Shown: positions 51,748 to 60,721, counted from the first letter of the stretch. The stretch: 64,000 nt of DNA from Winogradskya humida (GCF_016862215.1 NZ_BOMN01000115.1:62001-126000); one strand, 5' to 3'. Notes: generated by a model not told the origin, from the sequence alone. A program made the numbers and translations.

Positions 51748-52788
51748 TCATTGCACGCCGCGGGCCCCGGCGGATGGCAAGTGGTTGCCAGATGTTGCGC
51801 GGGCGGTGGACCGGCGGGGGACGAGGCGGACCGGGAGGACCAGGGGGGCGCCGCTGGTGTGGGCACCCTGGGCGATCGCGATGCAGTTCTGCACGCCGGT
51901 GAAGCCCATCCGGTAGAGCGGGGAGGCGATCGTGGTCAGCGCCGGTTCGACGAGTTCGTCGAACATGATGTTGTCGAAGCCGACGACGCTGATCTGGGCG
52001 GGGACGCTCAGGCCCAGTTTGCCGAGGCCTTTCATGACACCGATGGCCAGGGGATCGTTGTACGCGAGCAGCGCCGTCGCCCCGGTGCGGGTGACCCGGC
52101 GGGCCGCGCTGAGACCGGCGAGGACCGTCGGCTCGTACGGGCCGATGCGCCGGACGTCCAGCTCGAGGCCGGCTGTGGTCTCCTGTAACGCTCGCCAGCG
52201 CATGCCGTCGGACCAGCTGGTCTCGGGGCCTGCCACGTAGAGGATGCGGCGGTGGCCCAGGGCGGCGAGGTGTTCCGTGGCGAGGCGTACGCCGCGGTGG
52301 ATGTCGGTCACGACGCAGCTGGCCTCGGGGATGATCCGGTTGAGCAGGACGACCGGCTTCTGTTTCGCCACCATGCGCAGCGCGGAGTCCGTCATCCGGG
52401 AGCTGGCGATGACGAGCCCGTCCACATGGCCCAGCTCGCGTTCGATCGAGGAGCGTTCGACCTCGGGCGACTCGTTGGTGTGGGTGAGGATCAGGTGGTA
52501 ATCGGCTTCGCGGGCGGCCTGGTAAGCGCCCTTGATGATGTCGCCGTAGAACGGGTTGGTGACGTCCGCGATCACCAGGCCGACGGCCCTGTGGGCGATG
52601 CGGCCCGCGGGCTGGGTGTCGCCGGCGCGGCTCGGGCGGTAACCGATCAGCTCCGCGGCCCGGAAGATGCGCTGGGCGGTCTCGGCGTTGACCCGGCCGG
52701 GGCGCGCGTAGGCCCGCGAGACGGTGGACGCGGCGACGCTCGCCTCCCGCGCGACGTCGTAGATGGTGGGCCGCGGGGGAGTCGTCAT
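51748..52788 (-). CDS. LacI family transcriptional regulator
   Basis: The 346-aa protein has the LacI HTH (TIYDVAREASVAASTVSRAYARPGRVNAETAQRI), hinge helix, and a periplasmic-binding-type sensor (AVGLVIADVTNPFYGDIIKGAYQAA, TALLAYNDPLAIGVMKGL, SVVGFDNIMFDELVEPALTTI). A ~20-residue polar extension at the C-terminus carries the larE operator in its coding DNA. I infer it represses larEBC and the uxaC/ABC-transporter region in the absence of a uronate-pathway intermediate. Confidence 0.92.
   Translation of the reverse strand: MTTPPRPTIYDVAREASVAASTVSRAYARPGRVNAETAQRIFRAAELIGYRPSRAGDTQPAGRIAHRAVGLVIADVTNPFYGDIIKGAYQAAREADYHLILTHTNESPEVERSSIERELGHVDGLVIASSRMTDSALRMVAKQKPVVLLNRIIPEASCVVTDIHRGVRLATEHLAALGHRRILYVAGPETSWSDGMRWRALQETTAGLELDVRRIGPYEPTVLAGLSAARRVTRTGATALLAYNDPLAIGVMKGLGKLGLSVPAQISVVGFDNIMFDELVEPALTTIASPLYRMGFTGVQNCIAIAQGAHTSGAPLVLPVRLVPRRSTARATSGNHLPSAGARGVQ
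51775..51798. promoter_or_regulatory. Putative LacI operator upstream of larE
   Basis: TGGCAAGTGGTTGCCA (51775-51790) is a perfect palindrome with 6-bp arms and a 4-bp spacer, followed by a GATGTTGC extension. It lies in the last codons of lacI, 31 bp before the larE ATG. The 23-base stretch matches 43082-43104 (inverted) at 21 positions. Confidence 0.75.
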
Positions 52789-52857
52789 GGCGGATCTCCG
52801 ATCGGGCCCGCCGGGCCTGTCCGCGGTGGGGGCGGGAAGGTCCGGCGGGCCACAGCG

Positions 52858-53685
52858 TCAGCAGGCGTCGTACACGTACGTGCTGCTGCCGGGGGCGGTG
52901 ACCGCCACGTCCCGGCGTACGACCGAGATTGTCGCCCCGACCGCACTGCAGGCCTTGGTGAAGGCCGACTTGGTGTATTCGATGTCGATGACGTGGGTGC
53001 CGTACACGTCGGTGTAGCCGTCACATTCGGTGTAGCGGCCGCACTCCTCGGCGATGGCGAAGTCGAGCCCGGCGGACTTGCCCGCCGTACCCAGATCGGT
53101 GGTGTTCTTCTGCCCGATCGCCAGGCTCTTGGCGTGCGCCCGGGTCGCGAGCAGCTGCAGGTAGGAGACGGCGCCGGCCTTGGTCAGCAGGCCCTCGGAG
53201 CGGTCGTACGAGTCGATGTTGTCGGGCTCGATCGCCTTGAACCCGGCGGTCGCGCAGCCGTCGATCCAGCCGCCGACGACCCCGGTCAGCGCGGTCCGCT
53301 TGGCGGCGGTGGACGTGTCGAGCAGGATCTCGTTCCAGTCGCCGTCCACGACGTACTCACCGCTGGAATCCTTGAGCAGCAGGTCGTCGTGGTTCTGCTG
53401 CCACCAGGTGACCTCGTCGGGCTGCACCTGGAACGCGTTGACGTAACAGATGTTGTAGATCCCGGCTGCCGGCGTGGCCTTGCGGTCCCGGCTGACCACC
53501 GTCACCCCCGAGGGCGGGGTGTACGCCGCGCCGATCTGGTAGTCGAACTTGGCGTTGACCGGAGGCAGCGTGACCGCCGCCGCGGTGACCGCCGCGTCCG
53601 ATGAGGAGGCGAGTGCCACGCCTCCGGCCAGGGCGGCGGATACCGCTACGGCGCTGATGACGAACTTTCTCGTGCGGAATGCCAT
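52858..53685 (-). CDS. Secreted GH114-like endo-alpha-1,4-polygalactosaminidase
   Basis: The 275-aa protein has a signal peptide (KFVISAVAVSAALAGGVALASSSDAA). A TIM-barrel of the GH114/TM1410-type follows: FDYQIGAAYTPPSGVTVVSRD, GIYNICYVNAFQVQPDE, DWNEILLDTS, GFKAIEPDNIDSYDRS (catalytic Asp/Glu region), IGQKNT, FAIAEECGRY. The family cuts alpha-1,4-linked galactosamine polymers. ATG 53685 gives the normal signal peptide; a longer start adds a polar leader. Confidence 0.87.
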   Translation of the reverse strand: MAFRTRKFVISAVAVSAALAGGVALASSSDAAVTAAAVTLPPVNAKFDYQIGAAYTPPSGVTVVSRDRKATPAAGIYNICYVNAFQVQPDEVTWWQQNHDDLLLKDSSGEYVVDGDWNEILLDTSTAAKRTALTGVVGGWIDGCATAGFKAIEPDNIDSYDRSEGLLTKAGAVSYLQLLATRAHAKSLAIGQKNTTDLGTAGKSAGLDFAIAEECGRYTECDGYTDVYGTHVIDIEYTKSAFTKACSAVGATISVVRRDVAVTAPGSSTYVYDAC

Positions 53686-53804
53686 GTTGGTTCTCCATGG
53701 TCTCAACGGTCTGCCCCGCCTCGGAGAAAGGCCGCGGCCGTTCTCCTGGCGATCCGATGCCGGGCTGGTGATACCGGCTGGGTTCGACCGCATTCATCGA
53801 CAAA

Positions 53805-53818
53805 CTAACATATATTAG
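53805..53818. promoter_or_regulatory. AT-rich near-palindrome CTAACATATATTAG
   Basis: A 14-bp AT-rich near-palindrome overlaps the stop of the GH6 gene, 120 bp upstream of the GH114 start. It stands out in this GC-rich DNA and could be a -10 region and operator for GH114. Confidence 0.35.
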
Positions 53819-54780
53819 GCGCCGGTAATGAGGCGCTGCGCGAGGTTCGGGTCGAAGGTGCCCGCCGGGGTGCTCGGTGCGATGCCGCAGGTGCCGTCGG
53901 AGTTGCCGGGGTTCTTGATCCAGAGTTCGAGCGCGGCGGGGTCGGCCGTCGACCGCCTGCCGATGCGGGGGCCGGCGGGGTTGCACCACTCGCCGTTGTA
54001 GCCGTCGCCGTTGCGGCTGGTGTCGACGAGATACCCGGCGGAGGTGCCCAGCGCTGCCTTGATCTTGGCGGCGTAGTCCTTGGAGCGGGTGGTGTTCACG
54101 AAGTTGGAGACGTTGACGGAGAAGCCGCGTACCCGGGTCACGCCGGAGGCCTTGAGCCGCGCGGCCATCGTCGCGGGCACACCCCAGTTCGCGTTGCCCG
54201 CGTCGAGGTAGGCCCACGTGTTCGGGGCCTTCTCGGCGAACATCCGCGTGGCGAAGTTCAGCAGGGTTGTACGGGTGGCTATCTGTGCTGCGGTCATGCA
54301 CTCGAAGTCGCCGAGCGAGTCCGGCTCGAGGACGACGATCGCCGGGCTGCTGCCGATCGCCGCCGCGAAGGTCGAGATCCACGTCTGGTACGCCGCCACC
54401 GTGGCCGCACCGCCCGCGGACTCGGCACCGCACGCGTCACGGCCGGGCAGGTTGTAGGCCACGAGCACGGGCAGCTTGTTGCCCGCCGACCTCGCGGTGC
54501 CGGTGTACTTCGCGACGGCCGCGCCGATGTCGGGGTCGCTGGTGCCGGTGAACCAGTGGGCCATCGGCTGGGTCGCGATGTTCGCCCTGATCGTGGCCGC
54601 GCGGCCGTCCGTGGGATGTGCTGTCACCCACTTCATGGCGGGGAGCTTCGGATCAGCGAAGCCGCCGGTGGTCTGCGCGAGCGGGGATGCCGTTGCCGCG
54701 TCCGCCGACAGCAGCGGTACGGCAGCGACGCAAGCGGCCGCCACGGCGGCTACCAGCGACACGGTGATCGATTTACGCAT
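53815..54780 (-). CDS. Secreted GH6 family glucanase
   Basis: The 321-aa exported GH6 enzyme (endoglucanase/cellobiohydrolase family) shows VLVAYNLPGRDACG, IVVLEPDSLGDFECM (catalytic Asp), AYLDAGNANWG, GFSVNVSNFV, VDTSRNGDGYNGEWCNPAGPRIG and a final ELWIKNPGNSDGTC. There is no cellulose-binding module. It overlaps the GH9 gene by 8 bp, so the two cellulases are co-translated. Confidence 0.93.
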   Translation of the reverse strand: MRKSITVSLVAAVAAACVAAVPLLSADAATASPLAQTTGGFADPKLPAMKWVTAHPTDGRAATIRANIATQPMAHWFTGTSDPDIGAAVAKYTGTARSAGNKLPVLVAYNLPGRDACGAESAGGAATVAAYQTWISTFAAAIGSSPAIVVLEPDSLGDFECMTAAQIATRTTLLNFATRMFAEKAPNTWAYLDAGNANWGVPATMAARLKASGVTRVRGFSVNVSNFVNTTRSKDYAAKIKAALGTSAGYLVDTSRNGDGYNGEWCNPAGPRIGRRSTADPAALELWIKNPGNSDGTCGIAPSTPAGTFDPNLAQRLITGA

Positions 54781-56935
54781 CGGGGGAATCTTTCAGGTAG
54801 GCGGAGACCCAGGACAGAGCCGAGTTCCAGTTGATGGTCAGTTCGTTGGTGGCGTACGAGTTGATGTCGTCGAGGTAGCAGAACTGGGGAAGGCATCCGG
54901 CGAGCCGGCGCGCGGAGAGGGGATCCTGCAGCCCGGAATTCGGGCCGCCGGCGAGGGTTCCGGCGGGCGGGTTCGGCAGGCGGGGGTCGAGCTGGTGGGC
55001 GTACATGCGGCTCTGCTGGTTCTTGGCGTAGACCGTGCCGTAACCGGTGACGTAGGAGATGTTCAGGGCGTTGCGGCCGAAGAGGAAGTCCACGCCGGTG
55101 AGCGCGGCGTCGTGGTAGCGGCGGGCGCCGGTGAGCTCCGCGGCGGTGGCCAGCACGACGATGTTGTTGAGGATGTTGCCGTTCGAGCCCCACGCCCATT
55201 TGCCGCTCGCGGGTGCGTAGGGCTGGCCGTAGGGCTGCTTGCGCTGCAGGGCGATGAGGCGTTCGGCGGCGGCGATCACGGAGAGCGTCGCGAGGGGGTC
55301 GTGGGCCTCGGTCGCCAGGTCGAGTCTGCCGAGCGCTGCCACCGAGCCCCAGTAGAAGCCGTCGGGGTCAAAAGTGCCGGGGCGCGGGGGCGGGGGTGGT
55401 CGCCGGGTGGTGATCGAGAGTTCGGCGGCGGCCCAGTAGAACTCGTCGGTGACGTCGGTGTCCGCGTACGCGCCGCCGCCTGAGGTGTCCGCGGCCGGTG
55501 CGTAGAGGGCGGGGTTGGCTTTTGCCGCTGTGTAGGCGATCTCGGCGGCGTTGAGGAGGCGGGCGGCGTACGCGGGATCGCTCTTTCGGAAGACCCGGGC
55601 CCCCTGCGCGGCGGCAGCGGCCAGGTTGAGGGTCGCCGCCGTGGACGGACGGTGCAGGGCCCGGGGTTTCGCGTCGGCCGCCGGGTCCAGGGGGAGTCCG
55701 GTCCAGCTCGTGTCGGTGATTTTGTGGTACGCCATCCCTGCCAGGGGTTGCCCGTCCGGCACCTGCATCGTGAGCAGGAAGTCGAGCTCCCAGCGGATCT
55801 CGTCGCGCAGCGCCGGGGCGTTGTTGCCGTGCTCCACCTCGGACAGCAGCTGGGCGACGGCGATCCCGCCGTTCACGACGTACTTGCCGTGGTCAGCGGC
55901 GTCGTACCAGCCGCCTGTCACGTCCCGGGTGTAGCCCGCCGGGCAGGTCCAGTTGTCCGCGAACGCCGCCGGTGGCAGGCAGGGCACCGCCGTGTCGCCC
56001 TGGTTGGGGGCGATGCCGATGTGGCCCGCGGCCCGGCCGTATCCGGGGGCGACCGAGTCGAGGATCGGCGTCCCGCTGCGCTGCGTGTAGAACAGCGTCT
56101 TGCTGTCGCGGGCCAGCTCGTCGTAGATGCCGGCGCGGATCGGGAACGGATAGCTGGTGGCGCCGTCGGCGCTGATCCGATAGTCGTCGCTTTCTCCATG
56201 AAAGCTGGTGAAATCGAGGGTCTGCACGTTCTGCCCGGAGGTCGGGTCGACACCGCGTGGTGTGGTGCGGCCGGTTCGGACGACGCGGCCGGCGGCGTCG
56301 GTGAGCTGCCAGGGCAGGGGGCCGGTCGCGTCGGTGACGAGGGTCGCGCCCTTCGGGCCGCCCGGCAGATAGCCGACCTGGTTGACGCGCATCCGGGGGC
56401 CGGTGTCCGGAACGTACGGCGGGAGCGGCTCGCCACCCGTGAGGCTGACGTCGTCGATGCAGAACGTCGTCTGCGCCTGCCCGCCGAACTGGAACCCCAG
56501 CTGCCCGTCGAGGAACTCACCCTTCCCGGTCCCGGTCAGCGTGTACGTCGTCAGCGTGCCCGGCACGGTGATGCTCGACGCCAGCACGGTCGAGTACGCG
56601 GGCGAGTTCTGCTGGAAAACCACGGTCACCGGGATCGGTACGGTCGTCCGCGCCGAGAACGTGAGCGTGTAGCCGACGCCGTTCTGGATGCGCAGGAACG
56701 GCAGCGCGAGCATGGAGTCCCACGGATTTATCGTGCCGGTCCCGGTGTCCACGCACGCCTGCCCGTCGACGGCGCGCAGCTTCCCGGAGGCGCCACCGTA
56801 CGCGACCCACGGCGTGGTCGCCGTATCGAACGTGCCGTTGGTGACCTGGTCGTACGGTGCGGCGGCGTCGTGCGGTGCGGCGGCTTCGTACGGTGCGGCG
56901 GCCAGGGTCAGGCTCAGCAGGACGACTCGAAGCAT
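54773..56935 (-). CDS. Secreted GH9 family cellulase with CBM4/9 and CelD_N domains
   Basis: The 720-aa protein has a short signal peptide followed by an imperfect A-A-P-Y/H-E/D repeat. A CBM4/9 beta-sandwich follows (VTNGTFDTATTPWVAYGG...FCIDDVSLTGG). Next are the CelD N-terminal Ig-like domain (MRVNQVGYLPGGPKGA) and the GH9 (alpha/alpha)6 barrel with DVTGGWYDAADHGKYV (catalytic Asp pair), VTGYG and YATNELTINWNSALSW (catalytic Glu). It cleaves beta-1,4-glucan and is first of the GH9-GH6 operon. Confidence 0.94.
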   Translation of the reverse strand: MLRVVLLSLTLAAAPYEAAAPHDAAAPYDQVTNGTFDTATTPWVAYGGASGKLRAVDGQACVDTGTGTINPWDSMLALPFLRIQNGVGYTLTFSARTTVPIPVTVVFQQNSPAYSTVLASSITVPGTLTTYTLTGTGKGEFLDGQLGFQFGGQAQTTFCIDDVSLTGGEPLPPYVPDTGPRMRVNQVGYLPGGPKGATLVTDATGPLPWQLTDAAGRVVRTGRTTPRGVDPTSGQNVQTLDFTSFHGESDDYRISADGATSYPFPIRAGIYDELARDSKTLFYTQRSGTPILDSVAPGYGRAAGHIGIAPNQGDTAVPCLPPAAFADNWTCPAGYTRDVTGGWYDAADHGKYVVNGGIAVAQLLSEVEHGNNAPALRDEIRWELDFLLTMQVPDGQPLAGMAYHKITDTSWTGLPLDPAADAKPRALHRPSTAATLNLAAAAAQGARVFRKSDPAYAARLLNAAEIAYTAAKANPALYAPAADTSGGGAYADTDVTDEFYWAAAELSITTRRPPPPPRPGTFDPDGFYWGSVAALGRLDLATEAHDPLATLSVIAAAERLIALQRKQPYGQPYAPASGKWAWGSNGNILNNIVVLATAAELTGARRYHDAALTGVDFLFGRNALNISYVTGYGTVYAKNQQSRMYAHQLDPRLPNPPAGTLAGGPNSGLQDPLSARRLAGCLPQFCYLDDINSYATNELTINWNSALSWVSAYLKDSPDA

Positions 56936-57009
56936 GCCCTTTTAGTAAAGGAACCTTGCCACTGAGCGCTACGACCTGATCGCCCCCGATCCGAAACGAT
57001 CAGAAGTGA

Positions 57010-58062
57010 TCAGTGGTACCTGATGGACGACTTGCGCACGATCAGATCGGGCACGAGCAGCAGCCGGTTCGCCGGTCGCCGATCACCCTCACCCAGCCGC
57101 GACACGATCATCTCCACCGCCATCCGCCCGATCTGCCCCTTCGCCGGCCGCACCGCGGTCAGCGGCGGTTCCCCCAGATGCGCCGTCTCGTCGTCATAGG
57201 AGATCAGAGCCAGATCATCCGGAATATGTACGCCGTGAGCGGCCGCCGCCCGGCTCAGCGCGATGGCATCGGGGTCGCTGTGCACGATCAGGGCCGTGGT
57301 CTCCGTCAACCGGCACAGCCGTAGAACCTCGATCGCGAGCGCGGTGTCCGTACGCAGCGAATCCCGGATCTTGATCTCGGCACTGAGCCCCGCGACCGGG
57401 CACCCGAGCTCGAAGGCGTGCTCGATCAGGTCGGCGTTCGGACTCAGCGGCGTGGCGATCAGCCCGACCCGGCGATGCCCCTGCGCGGCGAGGTGCCGCA
57501 GCGCGACCTCCACCCCGGCATCGTGATCGTTGCGCACCGACTCCAGCGGCCGCGGGTTCGGCCCCCAGGCCGGCGCCGCCCGCTCCACCAGGACACACGG
57601 CACGGGCAGCGCGCCGATCCCGCTCAGGTCGTCGCGCATGTCCGGGGCGACGAGCAGACCGTCGAGGCGCTCCGCATCCATCAGCTGGGCGATCTGCCGC
57701 CGGTCCTCGGCCGGGTCGTAGCTCGATCCCCGCAACCGCAGGTCGACACCGAGCATCGCGGCGGCGGTCCGGGCGCCCGTGATGACCTGCGGCCAGAAGA
57801 AGTCCAGACTGGGCACGATCATCCCCAGCGTCAGCCGCTGGACGGGCTGGGGGCTGCGCGCCGCGTCCGGTGGCAGCATGGCGCCCCCGTGCACCCGGGT
57901 CAGCCGCTTCTCCCGGGCCAGCGTGGCGATGTCCCGCCGGATCGTGATCGGGCTGACCCGCAGCAGCACGGCCAGCTCCGTCACGCGTACGGCGCCATGC
58001 TTGTGCAGCTCCGCCAGGAGCCGCTCGCGCCGCTGCACGTTGAGGAAGTTCGCCGTGTTCAC
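57010..58062 (-). CDS. DeoR-type HTH fused to LacI/GalR-type sensor domain
   Basis: The protein (350 aa from GTG 58062; 367 aa from ATG 58113) has a DeoR winged HTH (QRRERLLAELHKHGAVRVTELAVLLRVSPITIRRDIATL...RVHGGA). The sensor is a type-1 periplasmic-binding fold (TLGMIVPSLDFFWPQVITGAR, ESVRNDHDAGVEVALRHLAAQGHRRVGLIATP, DLALISYDDETAHLGEPPLTAVRP), not the usual DeoR sugar-phosphate domain. It lies between GH9/GH6 and a divergent GH6, so it probably senses a cello-oligosaccharide. Tandem GATC motifs (58066-58079) precede GTG 58062. Confidence 0.87.
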   Translation of the reverse strand: MNTANFLNVQRRERLLAELHKHGAVRVTELAVLLRVSPITIRRDIATLAREKRLTRVHGGAMLPPDAARSPQPVQRLTLGMIVPSLDFFWPQVITGARTAAAMLGVDLRLRGSSYDPAEDRRQIAQLMDAERLDGLLVAPDMRDDLSGIGALPVPCVLVERAAPAWGPNPRPLESVRNDHDAGVEVALRHLAAQGHRRVGLIATPLSPNADLIEHAFELGCPVAGLSAEIKIRDSLRTDTALAIEVLRLCRLTETTALIVHSDPDAIALSRAAAAHGVHIPDDLALISYDDETAHLGEPPLTAVRPAKGQIGRMAVEMIVSRLGEGDRRPANRLLLVPDLIVRKSSIRYH

Positions 58063-58155
58063 GTTTGATCCGATCTGATCGAGATTGACCACTTCATTGG
58101 CCACCCCACGCATTCCTGTTCATCGTTGTCATCCCTGCTTAACACGGGAGACGCC

Positions 58156-59106
58156 ATGATGAAACGTGCCCTCACCCTCGCTCTCGCCGCTCTCCTCACC
58201 GTGACTGCCGCTCCTGCCCCCGCTTCCGCAGCCGCGGACCCGCTCGGCTCCACCAACGGCTTTCTCGTCGACCCGGACTCCGTCCCCAACACCTGGGTGA
58301 AGGCGAACCCGTCAGACTCGCGAGCCGCGACCATCAAGGCCCAGATCGGGAACTATCCCATCGCGAAATGGTTCACCAACTCCTCCGGCAGCATCGGCAC
58401 AACGGTCGGCGCCTACGTCGGCCGCGGCGCCAACGCGGCCAAACTCCCCATCCTGGTCGCCTACAACCTCCCCGGCCGCGACGCCTGCGGCGGCCAGTCC
58501 AGCGGCGGCGCGGGCTCGGACGCGGCCTACCGCACCTGGATCGCCGCCTTCGCCGACTCCATCGGCACCCGCCCGGCGATCGTCATCATCGAACCCGACG
58601 CCTTCGGCGACTACTCCTGCATGACCGCCGCCCAGATCACCGCCCGCAACGCCCTGCTGAACTTCGCCGCGAACCAGTTCGCCACCCGCTCAACGAACAC
58701 CTGGGCGTACCTGGACGCCGGCAACGCAGGCTGGGTCGCCCCGGCAACCATGGCGACCTACCTCCGCAACGCCGGCGTGGCCACCCTCCGAGGCTTCGCG
58801 GTCAACGTCTCCAACTACTACACAACGACGTCTTCCATCACCTACGCCAACAACGTCAACGCCGCCCTCGGCACAGCAAAGCCCTTCGTGATCGACACCA
58901 GCCGCAACGGCAACGGCAGCAACGGCGTCTGGTGCAACCCCGCCGGCCGCAAACTAGGCACCCACCCCCAGCTGGGCGGCGGCGCCGAAATGCTCCTCTG
59001 GATCAAAACAGTCGGCACCTCCGACGGCCTCTGCGGCACCGCCCCCACCACCCCCGCCGGCACCTTCACCCCCGACCTCGCCATGCACCTGATCTCCGGC
59101 ACGTAG
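58156..59106 (+). CDS. Secreted GH6 family glucanase
   Basis: This 316-aa exported GH6 enzyme is similar in layout to the one at 53815-54780: ILVAYNLPGRDACGG, IVIIEPDAFGDYSCM, AYLDAGNAGW, GFAVNVSNYYTT, IDTSRNGNGSNGVWCNPAGRKLG. Signal peptide MMKRALTLALAALLTVTAAP. GGGAG (58146-58150) precedes ATG 58156. It is divergent from the DeoR/LacI-type regulator. The two GH6 genes look like paralogues from a local duplication or separate acquisition. Confidence 0.94.
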   Translation: MMKRALTLALAALLTVTAAPAPASAAADPLGSTNGFLVDPDSVPNTWVKANPSDSRAATIKAQIGNYPIAKWFTNSSGSIGTTVGAYVGRGANAAKLPILVAYNLPGRDACGGQSSGGAGSDAAYRTWIAAFADSIGTRPAIVIIEPDAFGDYSCMTAAQITARNALLNFAANQFATRSTNTWAYLDAGNAGWVAPATMATYLRNAGVATLRGFAVNVSNYYTTTSSITYANNVNAALGTAKPFVIDTSRNGNGSNGVWCNPAGRKLGTHPQLGGGAEMLLWIKTVGTSDGLCGTAPTTPAGTFTPDLAMHLISGT

Positions 59107-59262
59107 CAACCATCCACCTGCGCCGGGTGCGCCGTCGATCCCGTCAACACCGAGGAACGGGGCGGTGCGGGTGCCCAGCAGCGCCCCGCGCCGTCGTGGA
59201 ACTGACGACGTGACACACGCTGACCCGTACCTCGTGGTGACAGAGTCGTAACTCGGTCAGAT

Positions 59263-60240
59263 CTACAGTCGTGCCATAAGGAAGTATCCCGGGGCGCTTT
59301 CTACGTCGTACACCGACCCTTCAACAGTATTCGAGTCGAGGACCTTTCCACGCCAGGTATCGAGGTTCCAGTAACTTCGCGAAGGTCCTCTGAAAATGCG
59401 CGCTTCATAAGCCTTCAGCAGTACTACGCCATCCGAGTCGATGCTGCCGTGAACAAGCTGCTGAACATCTATTTCAGATCCGTTGTCCACATGACTTGAG
59501 TGTACGACTCCCATTACCGAGTTGCCGCGCTGAGAAAACTGCGCCGATGAGCGTGACCAGTCACCTTCCGGGTAGTCGGCAGAGACTGCCCAGTCGCCGG
59601 TGAGGAATCCGTCGTCGTCTCCAAAAACATTCGCCAATGACCGGACGTCGTCCCCGAAGCGGTTTGCGTCAAGGATGACCATCTGGATTCCAAGAGGCCC
59701 GGCTCCGTCGACCTCAATAGGCGCATCGAGGACCAGGCTGTTAAGTGCAGAATCGCTTAACTCATACTGGTTATCCCAAAGCGGAAGGCTACCATTGAAA
59801 GGGAGCCCGAGGCCGTACAGCGGGGCCTCGAGGGCATCACCATATCTGCGATCCGCCATGATCATATAGAACGAATATATTCCTGGCTCGACGTTGACCC
59901 AAAATGACTCACCTGTGGACGGGAAGATCGAGGCGCCGCCGTTGATCTCGTCGACGATGATCACCAGGTATGCCGCGACAGGGTCGAACCCATTCAATGA
60001 CTCTTCGCTGAATACTTCTACGTAGACGCTCGCCTGGCGCCGTGGTGCCGCATATCTGACGGCCCGGTCAGGGCCTGTTCCTCGTGCGGCGGAGAAGGAT
60101 GGCTCGACCGCATTTCTCTGATTCGTCCCTTTGGCTGAGGCTGCAGGGTCTTTCCGTGCCGAGGAGAAAGCGCTGGCGACCGTCTGCTTTCCGACCTCGC
60201 CCAGCACGGCTCCAAGAAGGGTGATCAAAACTTCAATCAT
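59263..60240 (-). CDS. Hypothetical protein, lower GC than surroundings
   Basis: The 325-aa protein begins MIEVLITLLGAVLGEVGKQTVASAF, a hydrophobic or amphipathic start. A mixed beta domain follows with VYVEVFSEESLNGFDPVAAYLVIIVDEINGG, FYMIMADRRYGD, and a C-terminal WNLDTWRGKVLDSNTVEGSVYDVESAPG. No family recognised. AT-ending codons are far more frequent than in neighbours, suggesting recent transfer. ATG 60240 is preferred to 60336. Confidence 0.65.
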   Translation of the reverse strand: MIEVLITLLGAVLGEVGKQTVASAFSSARKDPAASAKGTNQRNAVEPSFSAARGTGPDRAVRYAAPRRQASVYVEVFSEESLNGFDPVAAYLVIIVDEINGGASIFPSTGESFWVNVEPGIYSFYMIMADRRYGDALEAPLYGLGLPFNGSLPLWDNQYELSDSALNSLVLDAPIEVDGAGPLGIQMVILDANRFGDDVRSLANVFGDDDGFLTGDWAVSADYPEGDWSRSSAQFSQRGNSVMGVVHSSHVDNGSEIDVQQLVHGSIDSDGVVLLKAYEARIFRGPSRSYWNLDTWRGKVLDSNTVEGSVYDVESAPGYFLMARL

Positions 60241-60721
60241 GACAGCTCGGCCCCTGATCGGTGGAGAGCGCAAGGTGCGTGTGCGAAGCTTATGGAAAGA
60301 AATTCCCTCTGCAGGGTATGCCACGACTCGGCTCACATCACCTGATGCCGGCGCTGATCATGGAACAGTCGTGCATCTGACCGGACTCGCCGTCCGAACT
60401 CTCGTTGGCAGATCCGCATGCAACCGAGGTTTCAAGCTTCAGTGCAACATCCCGGCCCTCTCACTCGTAGCCTCGGGTCGTGAGGTCCGTCCCCGCCTAG
60501 AGCGCTCACTCAGAGCGACCGGTAAAAGATCGTTGCCGATCGGCGCACGGTGGCCACGGCTGGTGTGCGAGGAGTGGATCAAAAGAGTGGGGTTGGACAT
60601 TGCGTTGAAATGGGGAATGGCGCAACTTTCAGTGGTGCTGGTCGTCAAACATGCGGCAAATATTCTTCAGCGCATGACATATACATTCTGGCTGGGGTGA
60701 CGGATCGTGGTGGTCGCGGTG
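60241..60721. other. 481-bp intergenic stretch of lower GC
   Basis: No reading frame here has actinomycete codon bias. It must include the promoter of the leftward hypothetical gene. It could be part of the same acquired segment as 59263-60240. Confidence 0.4.

Noticed and set aside
60131-60700. 189-codon plus-strand frame in the low-GC gap
   Set aside because: No domain, no RBS, no codon-position bias; it overlaps the start of the leftward hypothetical gene.
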